NCBI GenBank assembly: GCA_963818205.1
Contig: CAWFRG010000016.1
Span: 1-64,000, forward strand
Direction: 5' to 3'
DNA from: CAVVYV01 sp963818205
GTDB taxonomy: Bacteria; Actinomycetota; Thermoleophilia; Solirubrobacterales; 70-9
Length of the DNA stretch: 64,000 bases
Of the stretch, positions 1 through 7,910 are shown one piece after another (the first letter of the stretch is position 1; each line of letters begins with the position of its first letter). A program made the position numbers and the translations under genes. The notes below the pieces were generated by a model. The model worked only from the letters and a program-made list of their open reading frames with translations, was not told the DNA's origin and did not search any database.

Positions 1-306
1 CGGGGGTCACCATGGAGACGATCGAGCCCTACCTGCCGGAGGAGGTAGCCAATGTCTGGCGGCTTTGGAAGGCGGGGGTGGTTCGAGAGAACTATGCGCG
101 CGCCGACGAACCCGGTGTCGTGGTCGTCTTCGCTCGACAGCGTCGAGGCGGCCAAGCGCTACACCGACGACTTCCCGCTGACCAAGGGCGGCTTCCTCGA
201 GTGGTTCTTCATCCCGCTGATGATTCCGCTCCCGATCGAGAGCCTCTTCCGGAGCGACGTCGACTGCGCCGAACCGTACGACCGAACGACCAGAGGCTCG
301 AACTAG
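1..306 (+). pseudogene. Small muconolactone-isomerase-like protein, 5' partial and frameshifted
   Basis: The window opens inside this gene: the frame is already open (Gly-Val-Thr) before the ATG at 12, so that ATG is probably internal. The first segment reads PYLPEEVANVWRLWKAG and continues to a run of Val at about position 130. The homologous continuation (VEAAKRYTDDFPLT, then GFLEWFFIPL) lies in another frame up to the TAG at 304, so a single-base shift falls near 131-137. The size and the alternating helix/strand pattern resemble the dimeric alpha/beta-barrel family that includes muconolactone delta-isomerase. The family assignment is an impression, and the substrate is unknown. It sits 29 bases before an isochorismatase-like gene and probably shares its transcript. 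Confidence 0.5.
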
Positions 307-335
307 GCCGGCGCCAGCACCGATCGGAGGACGGC

Positions 336-1001
336 ATGCAGCGATATCACCAGATCGAGATTCCGAAAACGCTCGAGGAGGCCTGCGACCCACGCCACCT
401 GGCGCTGATCGTCTATGACATGCAGGTCGGCGTCGTCGGGCAGCTCGATGACGGCCCGGAGGTCACCGCCCGCGTTGCCCGCGTCCTCGACGCAGCGCGG
501 AATGCAGGCGTCCGCGTCTACTTCACCCGCCACATGAGCCTGCCGGCGGAGTTGATGGGGGTCTCACAACTCCGCACGGGGATGACCTGGCAGCACAAGG
601 ATCGAGTCGGAGACGTGGTATCGGGGCCGTTCCTGCGTGGCTCGCCCCAATTCGAGCTCGTGCCAGAACTGGAGCCAGGTGACTCGGAGGCGGTCTTCGA
701 CAAGCTGTCGATGTCCGCGTTCGAGGGGACACCACTCGAGTTCGCTCTCCGTGATTGTCAGATCACCGCCTTCGCGATCGCGGGTGTGGCGATGGAGGTC
801 GGCGTTGAACCCACGGTTCGCCACGGCGCCGACCGAGGCCTGATTCCCATCGTGGTCAGCGACGCGTGCGGAGCCGGGAACGCTGCGGCCGCCCAGCGTT
901 CACTCGACTCCCTCGCCTTCGCCGGCGACGCACTCATGACCGACGTAGCCACTCTCACCCGACTCCTAGGAGATTCCGATGCTCGGAAACCAACCGATTG
1001 A
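336..1001 (+). CDS. Isochorismatase-family hydrolase lacking the catalytic Cys
   Basis: A 221-residue cytoplasmic alpha/beta hydrolase of the isochorismatase/cysteine-hydrolase superfamily. Asp28 (in LIVYDMQ) and Lys123 (in FDKLSMSAF) match two of the three usual catalytic residues. The third position, normally Cys after a cis-peptide, is Gly156 in GVAMEVGVEPT. True isochorismatases such as PhzD and EntB also lack this Cys and hydrolyse vinyl ethers, so the enzyme may not be an amidase. The ATG at 336 follows a GGAGGA at 326-331, which decides the start over the longer open frame upstream. Its 3' end overlaps the next VOC gene by 23 bases, implying translational coupling. The substrate cannot be told from sequence. 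Confidence 0.85.
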   Translation: MQRYHQIEIPKTLEEACDPRHLALIVYDMQVGVVGQLDDGPEVTARVARVLDAARNAGVRVYFTRHMSLPAELMGVSQLRTGMTWQHKDRVGDVVSGPFLRGSPQFELVPELEPGDSEAVFDKLSMSAFEGTPLEFALRDCQITAFAIAGVAMEVGVEPTVRHGADRGLIPIVVSDACGAGNAAAAQRSLDSLAFAGDALMTDVATLTRLLGDSDARKPTD

Positions 1002-1371
1002 CGTGATGCTGCCGTCGACCGACCTCGCGGTCGCCAAGGATTTCTACCGGGACAGGATCGGGCTCGAGATCCTGATCGAGAGCGACGACTTCCTGACCTT
1101 CAAGTGTGGGGGAGACAGCCGCCTCGTCCTCACCAAGAGCAGCACCGGGTCGACCGAGGGACAGACGAAGGCTTCATGGCGTGTGGACGACCTCCCGGCC
1201 GAGCTCGCTGAGCTTCGCTCACGCGGAGTCGAGATCGAGGAATACGACGGCCCCGGCCTGAAGACCGTCGACGGCATCGCCGACGTGGGTTTCGCCCTGA
1301 GCGCGTGGTTCGTCGACCCGGATCGGAACACGATCGGGCTGCTGCAGTTCAAGGATGAGGAGACCAATTGA
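979..1371 (+). CDS. VOC-family (glyoxalase/bleomycin-resistance-like) protein
   Basis: A 130-residue protein with the beta-alpha-beta-beta-beta repeats of the vicinal-oxygen-chelate fold: IDVMLPSTDLAVAKDFYRD at the N-terminus and WFVDPDRNTIGLLQF at the C-terminus, the usual closing strand with an acidic metal-ligand-like region. It overlaps the upstream isochorismatase-like gene by 23 bases, and its TGA overlaps the TTG start of the next gene, so it is the middle member of a tight operon. VOC proteins include dioxygenases, isomerases and drug-binding proteins. Nothing here fixes the activity. Confidence 0.85.
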   Translation: MLGNQPIDVMLPSTDLAVAKDFYRDRIGLEILIESDDFLTFKCGGDSRLVLTKSSTGSTEGQTKASWRVDDLPAELAELRSRGVEIEEYDGPGLKTVDGIADVGFALSAWFVDPDRNTIGLLQFKDEETN

Positions 1372-1998
1372 GCGGCGGGAACGGTTCGAGCGGCGGGGCC
1401 CCGGCCCCGCCGGAGGGTGAAGGCGGTCCCGTCACCACGACGGTGACCCGGCGCGTCAGACGGGGGCATGAACCCTTCTACGAGAAATTCCTCGAGGGGA
1501 TCATCGCCGCGGCGAGCGAGTTTCCCGGTCATCTCGGGGTCGAGGTCTTCGGCCCCAGAGCGCAACCGCCGGCGAGTATCGGATCGTCTATCGGTTCGAC
1601 AGCTCGGAGCACCTGCGCGCCTGGCTCGACTCCCCCGAGCACGCGGCTTGGGTGGAGCGGGCCGAACCGCATGCGATCGGCCCCACCCACACCAGCTTCG
1701 TGACCGGGCTCGAGAGCTGGTTCACGTTGCCGGGACAGCCGGCGACGCCGCCGCCGCCTCCGTACAAGATGGCGCTGGTTACCTGGATCGCGATCTTTCC
1801 GTTGATCACCGGGATCGTCGTCGCGGCGGAACCGCTGCTCGAGGGCCTGCCGGTGGTCGTGAGGCTGGGGATCACGACAGCGGTGGCTGTTCCTTGATGA
1901 CGTGGGTGGTGATGCCCCGGGTGACCCGACTGCTACGCGGATGGCTGTACCCGCATGGTCGAGGAAAGAGCACGCCGGTAAGCGATGCGAAGGAGTAG
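1368..1998 (+). pseudogene. Antibiotic-biosynthesis-monooxygenase (ABM) domain membrane protein, two frameshifts
   Basis: Reading across three frames gives one protein of about 210 residues. An N-terminal ABM-type half (HEPFYEKFLEGI, FPGHLGVEVF) is followed, after a shift near 1560-1574, by EYRIVYRFDSSEHLRAW, SPEHAAW and GLESWFTLPG. A C-terminal hydrophobic segment (WIAIFPLITGIVVAAEP, then LGITTAVAVP) comes next, and after a second shift at about 1893 it continues as LMTWVVMPRVTRLL. Soluble ABM domain plus two or three membrane spans is a known actinobacterial arrangement. The TTG start at 1368 overlaps the VOC stop and has GAGGAG upstream. Each break is one base, so the true gene may be intact. 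Confidence 0.6.
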
Positions 1999-2001
1999 CT
2001 G

Positions 2002-2079
2002 ATGGAAATGAAACTCGAGCTTGTCCCGGTACCAGTTTCTTCGCTCACCGGCCTCGCCCCGCGGCGGTCAATTCAATAG
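2002..2079 (+). pseudogene. N-terminal remnant of a VOC-family gene
   Basis: ATG at 2002, with GGAG eight bases before, starts a 25-codon frame. Its first residues, MEMKLELVPVPV, are the characteristic opening of a large group of VOC proteins, in which this strand is normally followed by an Asp-x-(D/S)RAKAFY helix. Here the match ends abruptly and a TAG follows. The rest of the gene is missing, since the MFS gene begins 22 bases later. It is best explained as the stump left by a deletion, either real or made in assembly. Confidence 0.45.
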
Positions 2080-2100
2080 CGCTTCGCAGTCCTTACTTGT

Positions 2101-3762
2101 ATGGACACGGGATCGAGCGAGCACGGAGGCAGCGCGGGGGCGGGCGCGAGCGACCCGGCACCGGCCAAGGCAGGGCGGCGCGAGTGGATCGGGCTCGCCG
2201 TGATCGCCCTCCCCTGCGTCGGTCTACTCGATGGACCTGACCGTGCTCAACCTCGCGCTGCCGGCCCTGAGCGAGGACCTGCAGCCGAGCAGCTCGCAGC
2301 TGCTGTGGATCATGGACATCTACGGCTTCCTGGTCGCCGGGTTGCTGATCACGATGGGAACGCTGGGCGACCGGATCGGCCGCCGCCGGTTGCTGCTGAT
2401 CGGCGCCGCCGCATTCGGCGCCGCCTCGGTGCTCGCCGCGCTCTCGACCAGCGCGGAGATGCTGATCGCCGCCCGGGCGCTGCTGGGGATGGCCGGGGCG
2501 ACGCTGGCGCCCTCGACGCTCTCCCTGATCCGCAACATGTTCGCGGACCCGCAGCGAGCGCACATTCGCGATCGGCGTCTGGATCACCAGCTTCTCGGCC
2601 GGAGCGGCGATCGGGCCGCTGGTCGGCGGGCTGCTCCTGCAGCGCTTCTGGTGGGGCTCGGTGTTCCTGATCGCGGTGCCGGTGATGGCGCTGCTGCTCG
2701 CGGTCGGTCCAAGGCTTCTACCCGAGTACCGCGATCCCGAGGCCGGCCGGCTCGATTTGATCAGCGCCGCCGCATCGCTGGTCGCCGTGCTGGCGGTGAT
2801 CTACGGCCTCAAGCAGATCGCCCAGGACGGCGTCGGTTGGACGGCGGCCGCGTCGATCGCGGGCGGCCTCGCCGTCGGAGTGGCGTTCGTGCGCCGGCAG
2901 CGAAGGCTCGCCGATCCGCTGATCGACCTGCGGCTCTTCCGGGTGCCCGCCTTCAGCGGCGGCGCTCGCCGCCAACACCCTCGGCTTCTTCGTCAACTTC
3001 GGGATCGCCGTCTTCATCGCCCAGTACCTGCAACTGGTGCTCGGGCTGTCGCCGCTGGAGGCCGGGCTCTGGACCGTGCCCTGGGCGGCGGCTTCATCGT
3101 CGGCTCGATGCTGACCCCGGTGATCGTCCGAAGGATCTCGCCCGCCTCCGCGATCGCCGGCGGACTCGTGCTGGCGGCCGTCGGCTTCGGGCTGCTGGCC
3201 CAGGTCAGCGGGGACTCCTCGCTCGCCGACCCTCGTCACCGGGTCCGTCGTCCTCGCCCTCGGTCTCGCCCCGGTGTTCACCCTGGCGGCCGACCTGATG
3301 GTCGGCGCCGCCCCACCCGAGCGGGCGGGCGCGGCCGCGGGGATCTCCGAGACCAGCTCCGAGTTCGGCGGCGCCCTCGGGATCGCGGTCCTCGGCGTCG
3401 TCGGGACGGCCCTCTACCGGGGCGAGGTGGCCGATGCCGTCCCAGCGGGCGTCCCGCCCGAGGCGGCGGAGGCCGCCCGCGACTCACTCGGGGGCGCCGT
3501 AGCCGCGGGGGATGGGCTCGCCGAGCCGTCAGCTGGCGCGCTGGTCGATGCGGCAAGCGACGCGTTCACCCAGGCGCTGCAGCTGGCAGCCACCCTCAGC
3601 GCCGCGGTCCTGATCGCGGCCGCCGCCGTCGCTTGGGCGCTGCTGCGTCGCGCGGGCGAAGGTCCCGAGGCTAGGGAGGAGCCGGTCCCGGAGGCCGTCC
3701 GAGCGGTCGCGGATCGCTCGCCGTGCCTGCCCGCGGAGGTGCCCGACGAGGCCGGAGCCTGA
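2101..3762 (+). pseudogene. MFS drug-efflux transporter (DHA2/EmrB-QacA type), five frameshifts
   Basis: Pieced together across frames this is a single 14-helix-type exporter of about 550 residues. Recognisable parts in order are MDLTVLNLALPALSEDL (helix 1), GDRIGRRRLLLIG (motif A), the helix-5 region FAIGVWITSFSAGAAIGPL, the central loop YRDPEAGRLDL, VFIAQYLQLVLGLSPLEAG, and a C-terminal half with GISETSSEFGGALGIAV. Frame changes fall near 2225, 2570, 2960, 3085 and 3230. Several can be repaired by one base in a short G or C run (for example ACCC for ACC near 3227). It would export hydrophobic drugs using the proton gradient. As written it is broken; read error is the likelier cause. Confidence 0.75.
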
Positions 3763-3763
3763 G

Positions 3764-4565
3764 GTGAACGAGGATTTGTCCGGAGGGTCGATCGTGATGA
3801 ACGGGGCCGCCCTCCACTACGAGGAGCACGGTGACGGCGCGCCTGTGATCCTGATCCACGGCGGGCTCGGGTCCAGTGCCCAGTGGGGTCCGGTGGTCCC
3901 CGAGCTCGCGGACCGCTTCCGGGTGATCACGCCGGATAGCCGTGGCCACGGCCGCTCGACGAACCCGGCCGGGGAGCTCTCCTATCGCCCTGATCGCCGA
4001 CGACATCGCGGCGCTGATCGCCGCGCTGGGGCTGCGGCGCCCGGTGGTTGCCGGCTGGAGCGACGGGGGACAGGTGACCCTGGAGCTCGGAGCCCGTCAC
4101 CCCGGAGCCGCGGGCGCGTTGATCGTTGGTGCCGCGTATCCGGACTTCGACCGAAGCGGGCTACGGGAGGCCCACAGGGCGCTGCTCGGTGCAGACGACG
4201 CGGGCGCCCCAGATCCGGATCACCTCGACGCCGAGCTCGGCGAGTTCGCGGAGGAAATCAAGGCCTTGCATCCGGGCGGAGCCGAGCAGTGGCGGAGGCT
4301 GGTGCGCCAGACCGCGCCGATGTGGCTCGACTACGAGGGCCTCGGGCCGGACGAGCTCGAGGCGATCCAGACGCCGGTCCTGGTGCTCGCCGGCGATCGG
4401 GACGAGCTCATCCCGCTCGACCTCTCGCTCTCGCTCTACCGGGCGCTGCCCGACGCCGAGCTCGCGGTCTGTCCCCGGCTGAGCCACGACGGGCCGACGC
4501 CCGAGCGCGCTGCGGTCCTCGCGAGCGTGATCCGAGACTTCGCCCGGCGGCACGCCCTGGCCTGA
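3764..4565 (+). pseudogene. Alpha/beta hydrolase, one frameshift
   Basis: A protein of about 265 residues with the alpha/beta-hydrolase core. The oxyanion-hole segment is LIHGGLGSSAQW, followed by DSRGHGRST, the nucleophile elbow GWSDGG (Ser), the acid strand LVLAGDRDEL (Asp) and the catalytic His in RLSHDGPTPE. The frame changes once, near 3983, inside LSYALIADDI. The GTG at 3764 lies one base after the stop of the MFS gene; an in-frame ATG at 3797 is an alternative start. An esterase, lactonase or C-C hydrolase is possible. The location right after a pump gene suggests co-transcription. Confidence 0.75.
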
Positions 4566-4594
4566 GCTGTCGAAACGACCGAAAGGAGCTGGTC

Positions 4595-4966
4595 ATGTTT
4601 GCGGACACAAAGGCGTACAGCGGTCTCGCTGTGGACGACATGCAGAAGGCGCGCGAGTTCTACGGCGAGACTCTGGGGCTGAGGACATCCGAGGAGTACG
4701 GCCTGATGTGGCTGCACCTCGCCGGCGGCCGGGACACGCTGGTCTATGAGCAGCCGGACCCGACTCCGGCGAGCTACACGATCCTGAACTTCGAGGTGGA
4801 CGACATCGACGAGGCGGTCGACGCGCTGGCCGCGCGCGGCGTGCGCTTCGAGCGCTACGACGGCGTTGAGCAGGACGACAAGGGCGTGTTCCGGGAGGAA
4901 GGCCCCTACATCGCCTGGTTCAAGGATCCGTCCGGCAACGTGCTGTCCGTCCTCCAGGAGCGGTAA
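4595..4966 (+). CDS. VOC-family protein
   Basis: A 123-residue vicinal-oxygen-chelate protein. KAYSGLAVDDMQKAREFY is the first beta-alpha unit, FEVDDIDEAVDALAARGV the second, and FKDPSGNVLSVLQ the closing strand with the typical D-P-x-G-N. The ATG at 4595 has AAAGGAGCT five bases upstream, a strong ribosome site. It follows the hydrolase by 29 bases and precedes a GNAT gene by 11, so the three are probably co-expressed. The function within the superfamily is open. Confidence 0.88.
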   Translation: MFADTKAYSGLAVDDMQKAREFYGETLGLRTSEEYGLMWLHLAGGRDTLVYEQPDPTPASYTILNFEVDDIDEAVDALAARGVRFERYDGVEQDDKGVFREEGPYIAWFKDPSGNVLSVLQER

Positions 4967-4977
4967 GCGTCCTTGCC

Positions 4978-5616
4978 GTGAAGGAGGACAGCGCGGGCAT
5001 CGGCAGAACGGTTCGATCCGCCGGCCGAGCCGACGTGCCTGAGCTGGCCGCCGTGCTGAGCGACGCGTTCGCCAACAGGCCACCGTTCACCTGGGTTCAA
5101 CCGGACAAGGAGCTTCGGGCCAGAGTCCAGCCAGCAATGTTCCAAGGGGCGCTGCGGTACATCTACCCGGTCGAACGCGGAACAGAGGTGCTGGTGGACA
5201 ATGGAGCGATCCTGGGTGGCGCGGTATGGGCACCGCCGGGCAGCTGGAGGGCGCCGCCCTGGCAGCAGCTTCGTGTGATTCCGGGGCTGATCGGAGCACT
5301 GGGCATCAGGCACTTTCGGCAATACGCCCAGCGGGGCAAGGCGGTCGAAGACGCGCTGCACAGGGCGCACCCCTCAGCCCCGCATTGGTACCTCGCGACG
5401 CTGGGCACCGATCCGCAGGCGCAGGGCAAGGGCGTCGGGAGCGCGCTCGTCCGCTCCGGTCTGGAGCGCTGTGACCGGGAGGGCGAGCACGCCTACTTGG
5501 AGTGCATGGAGCCCCTGGTCCCGTATTACGAGCGGTTCGGCTTCGAGGTCACCGGGGAGATCGAGATGCCGGAGGAAGTACCGGACCAGGTGTCGATGTG
5601 GCGCGCCCCGCGCTGA
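4978..5616 (+). CDS. GNAT-family N-acetyltransferase
   Basis: A 212-residue acetyl-CoA-dependent acyltransferase. The GNAT fold is seen from VRSAGRADVPELAAVLSDAF at the start to the acetyl-CoA loop (motif A) YLATLGTDPQAQGKGVGSAL, where Q-x-x-G-x-G binds the pyrophosphate. It ends with LECMEPLVPYYERFGFEV, the usual motif B strand-helix. The GTG start at 4978 is supported by homology from the first residues, although the best AAGGAGG lies just inside the gene. The acceptor substrate is unknown. It is the last gene of the run beginning at 3764. Confidence 0.87.
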   Translation: MKEDSAGIGRTVRSAGRADVPELAAVLSDAFANRPPFTWVQPDKELRARVQPAMFQGALRYIYPVERGTEVLVDNGAILGGAVWAPPGSWRAPPWQQLRVIPGLIGALGIRHFRQYAQRGKAVEDALHRAHPSAPHWYLATLGTDPQAQGKGVGSALVRSGLERCDREGEHAYLECMEPLVPYYERFGFEVTGEIEMPEEVPDQVSMWRAPR

Positions 5617-5894
5617 CCCTAACCCTCGCTTTGCTGGTGAGCGAGCAAGGCCGGCGCCTACGAAGCGAGCTTCCCTTGACATCGCCTATTCGGTCGCGAT
5701 TTCACATCGATGCGGATCGCCGTCTACACAGGGGCGCTGAAGGAGTGGCCGAGTCCAGCGTCTCGACCGGAGAGGGCGCCGTTGCCGTCCTATCGGCCTC
5801 GGCTTCGGAGCAATCTTCCTCGTCAAGGGCGCGGTCGCGATCTAGGCCCCTGTTCGGGTAGGGTCGCTAGCCGGTCCCGCGCAAGCGGAGGGAC
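5617..5894. other. Non-coding stretch with a possible membrane-protein tail
   Basis: No convincing gene. On the + strand the last 17 codons before a TAG at 5843 read as a hydrophobic tail (LGFGAIFLVKGAVAI), which would suit the end of a membrane protein, but no matching upstream part was found in any frame. A TTGACA lies at 5676-5681 without a good -10 box at the right spacing. Confidence 0.3.
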
Positions 5895-6213
5895 ATGGCC
5901 CGTCTCAGCAAAGACGCCTACCAGGCGATCGTCGTTGGCTCCGGCTTCGGCGGTGCCGTTGCGGCGTGCCGGCTCGCGCAGGCGGGTGTGGACGTTGCCG
6001 TCATCGAGCGTGGACGGCGTTACCCGCCCGGAGCGTTCCCCCGGCACCCGATCGTTACGACCTGATGGACTGGCACCACGGCGGGCCATACGACGTCCGG
6101 CCGATGAGAGAGGTCCTCGTGGTTCAGGGCGCCGGATACGGCGGCGGATCGTTGATCTACGCGAACGTGCAGATGCGTCCGCCGAGCGATGCGTTTTGGC
6201 TGAGGCAACTGCA
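5895..6213 (+). pseudogene. FAD-binding GMC-type oxidoreductase, N-terminal fragment
   Basis: ATG 5895, with GGAGGG just upstream, starts a clear FAD-binding Rossmann motif: AIVVGSGFGGAVAACRLAQAG followed by VIERG and YPPGAFPR. After a frame change near 6045 it continues as MREVLVVQGAGYGGGSLIYANVQMRPP, typical of the cholesterol-oxidase/GMC family. Homology stops at about 6213. A full enzyme would need roughly 400 more residues, but 6214-6492 shows nothing recognisable in six frames. It is therefore a truncated gene joined to unrelated DNA, or an assembly deletion. Confidence 0.6.
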
Positions 6214-6492
6214 GCCGGTCACGGCACACCTTGGCGCCCCGCCGGTATACGTGGGGCGGTTCGTCCAGACGCACGTCCGCGTGTACCAGGGCTCAGAAGG
6301 AATCGAGGCCGAGCTCTGGGAGCATCCGCGCCCGTCTCCCCCCCGCCTGCGTGTCGCGGAGCGCCTCGCCGTCGCCGGGCGGATGCCCACCGATCCCGAC
6401 CCGGACGCAGCGCCCCAGAAGCGGGCTCGGATGTCGGTCGGGCTCGGTAGGACGGCCTCATCAGGGACGGTGAGGGCGCCGGTGCGCCGCTG

Positions 6493-7396
6493 ATGCCGGC
6501 GGGGGAAGACCTGGTACCCGGTTTCACCGCCGAGAACGATCTCGAGTCCGCCCTCGCCTCCGACCCCGACATCCAGCGCGGTTGGGCCTTTCAGGTGGGG
6601 GGCACCGGCCATCCGGAGCGAAACGTCGGTGCTCACGTCGCCGCGATCCTCCGCGACATCGGCCCGAACGACGAGCTGCGTTCCCCCCTTCGCTCGATTG
6701 CGCTCGTCCACGACTCGATGAAGTGGGCGGTTGACCGGGAGCGGCCCTGGTCCCCCGACAACGATCACGCCGTGCTCGCCCGCCGCGCCGCCGAGCGGCA
6801 CACGAGCGACCCGCGGCTGCTGCTGACGATCGAGCTGCACGACGAGGCGTACTGGCTCTTCACCAGCAAGCCGACCGATGACGCCCTCGACGGACTCCTG
6901 TCCCGGCTGCCCGATCTCGAGCTGTACGTCCGCTTCGTCGAGCTCGATGCCACCACGGGGCAAGGACCCGCCGTTCCTGATCTGGCTGCGCAACGAGCTT
7001 GCGTTCCGGGGCCAGCTCCCGGCCGGGCGGCCGGAGACCCCCGATCCCGACAGAGGCGGAGAGACGATCTTCCTGATGGAATGGGCGACCGAACCCGACC
7101 ATCAGGCCCGCTTCGCGGCCGAACTCGCCTCGGCGATGGCCGGCGCCCCCGGTGCGGAGGAGTGGGGACAGTGGGAGGTGCTTCGGAGCTCGGACCGGTC
7201 ACGCGTGGTCTTGTTCGCCCGCAATCCGATACCGACCGATGTCGCGCTGCTCCGCGGGCGAACGTTCGCGGACGCCCTCGCCAAACAGGTCGACCAGACT
7301 GGTGTGCGCATGCTCGAGGCCCGGCTGCTGGAACCGGTCGAACCTGAGCCTCCAGGTGGCGGTGGCGAGCCCGCCCGCCGAGACTCGAACCTGTGA
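6493..7396 (+). pseudogene. HD-domain-like protein, one frameshift
   Basis: About 300 residues if one frame change near 6957 is repaired. The middle carries histidine/aspartate spacing of an HD-type metal site: IALVHDSMKWAVD, then DNDHAVLARRAAERH, then LLLTIELHDEAYW. The C-terminal part (FLIWLRNELAFRGQLP, then ETIFLMEWAT, SDRSRVVLFARNPIP) is well formed but unfamiliar. HD proteins are usually phosphohydrolases acting on nucleotides, but several metal ligands cannot be assigned with certainty here. The start at ATG 6493 has only a weak ribosome site and the true N-terminus could be further upstream. Confidence 0.5.
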
Positions 7397-7427
7397 CGTT
7401 GCCTCACCGACTGCCGCGGCCGCCGAG

Positions 7428-7748
7428 CTAGCGGCGATTTCGCAACAGCTTGCGATGTTGCACGAGCAGCAGCAGCGAGCGCCAAACGCCGAGCTGCCTG
7501 GGGATCTCCATCGTGTCGCTTGCGGCCCAATCCTCGATGATCCTGCCGTCTTCGAAGCGGCTGATCACGATCCCGTGGAGGGTCACGCTTCGCCCGCGAT
7601 GGGTGCCGTAAAGGGTCCAGCGCGAGGCAACGCGATCACCCTCGCTCACCTGCTCGTCGACCACGAAGCGGAGGTCCGGGAAAAGCTCGAGGTAGAGGGC
7701 CACCGAGCGGCGCGCCCCGTCGTGCCCCCGGTACTCGAGGGCGTTCAC
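7428..7748 (-). CDS. SnoaL-like/NTF2-fold protein
   Basis: An NTF2-like cone-fold protein with VALYLELFPDLRFVVDEQVSEGDRVASRW, the hallmark of SnoaL-type cyclases and ester-cyclase-like proteins, then GIVISRFEDGRIIEDW. As annotated from GTG 7748 it has 106 residues. The family N-terminus (AETARRALEDVCSGKDL, then VYHPDFIDHVN) is present in the same frame up to about 7850 with no ATG, GTG or TTG before it, so the start is either lost by a base error or non-standard. It lies immediately downstream of ftsH on the same strand. Confidence 0.75.
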   Translation of the reverse strand: MNALEYRGHDGARRSVALYLELFPDLRFVVDEQVSEGDRVASRWTLYGTHRGRSVTLHGIVISRFEDGRIIEDWAASDTMEIPRQLGVWRSLLLLVQHRKLLRNRR

Positions 7749-7910
7749 GTGATCGATGAAGTCGGGGTGGTAGACGTCGGGGACCCTGCCCAGGTCCTTT
7801 CCGGAGCAGACGTCCTCCAGCGCCCGGCGAGCCGTTTCGGCATGAGCGGACTGGGTTTCGGGCTGGCTGGAGATTGCTGGCGCCGGGTGGTGAGGTCGAC
7901 TCGGTGCTGA

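Noticed and set aside
1902..2240. Overlapping open frames between the ABM and MFS genes
   Set aside because: Arg/Gly/Pro-rich shadow translations without homology; only the 25-codon VOC stub at 2002 reads as genuine.
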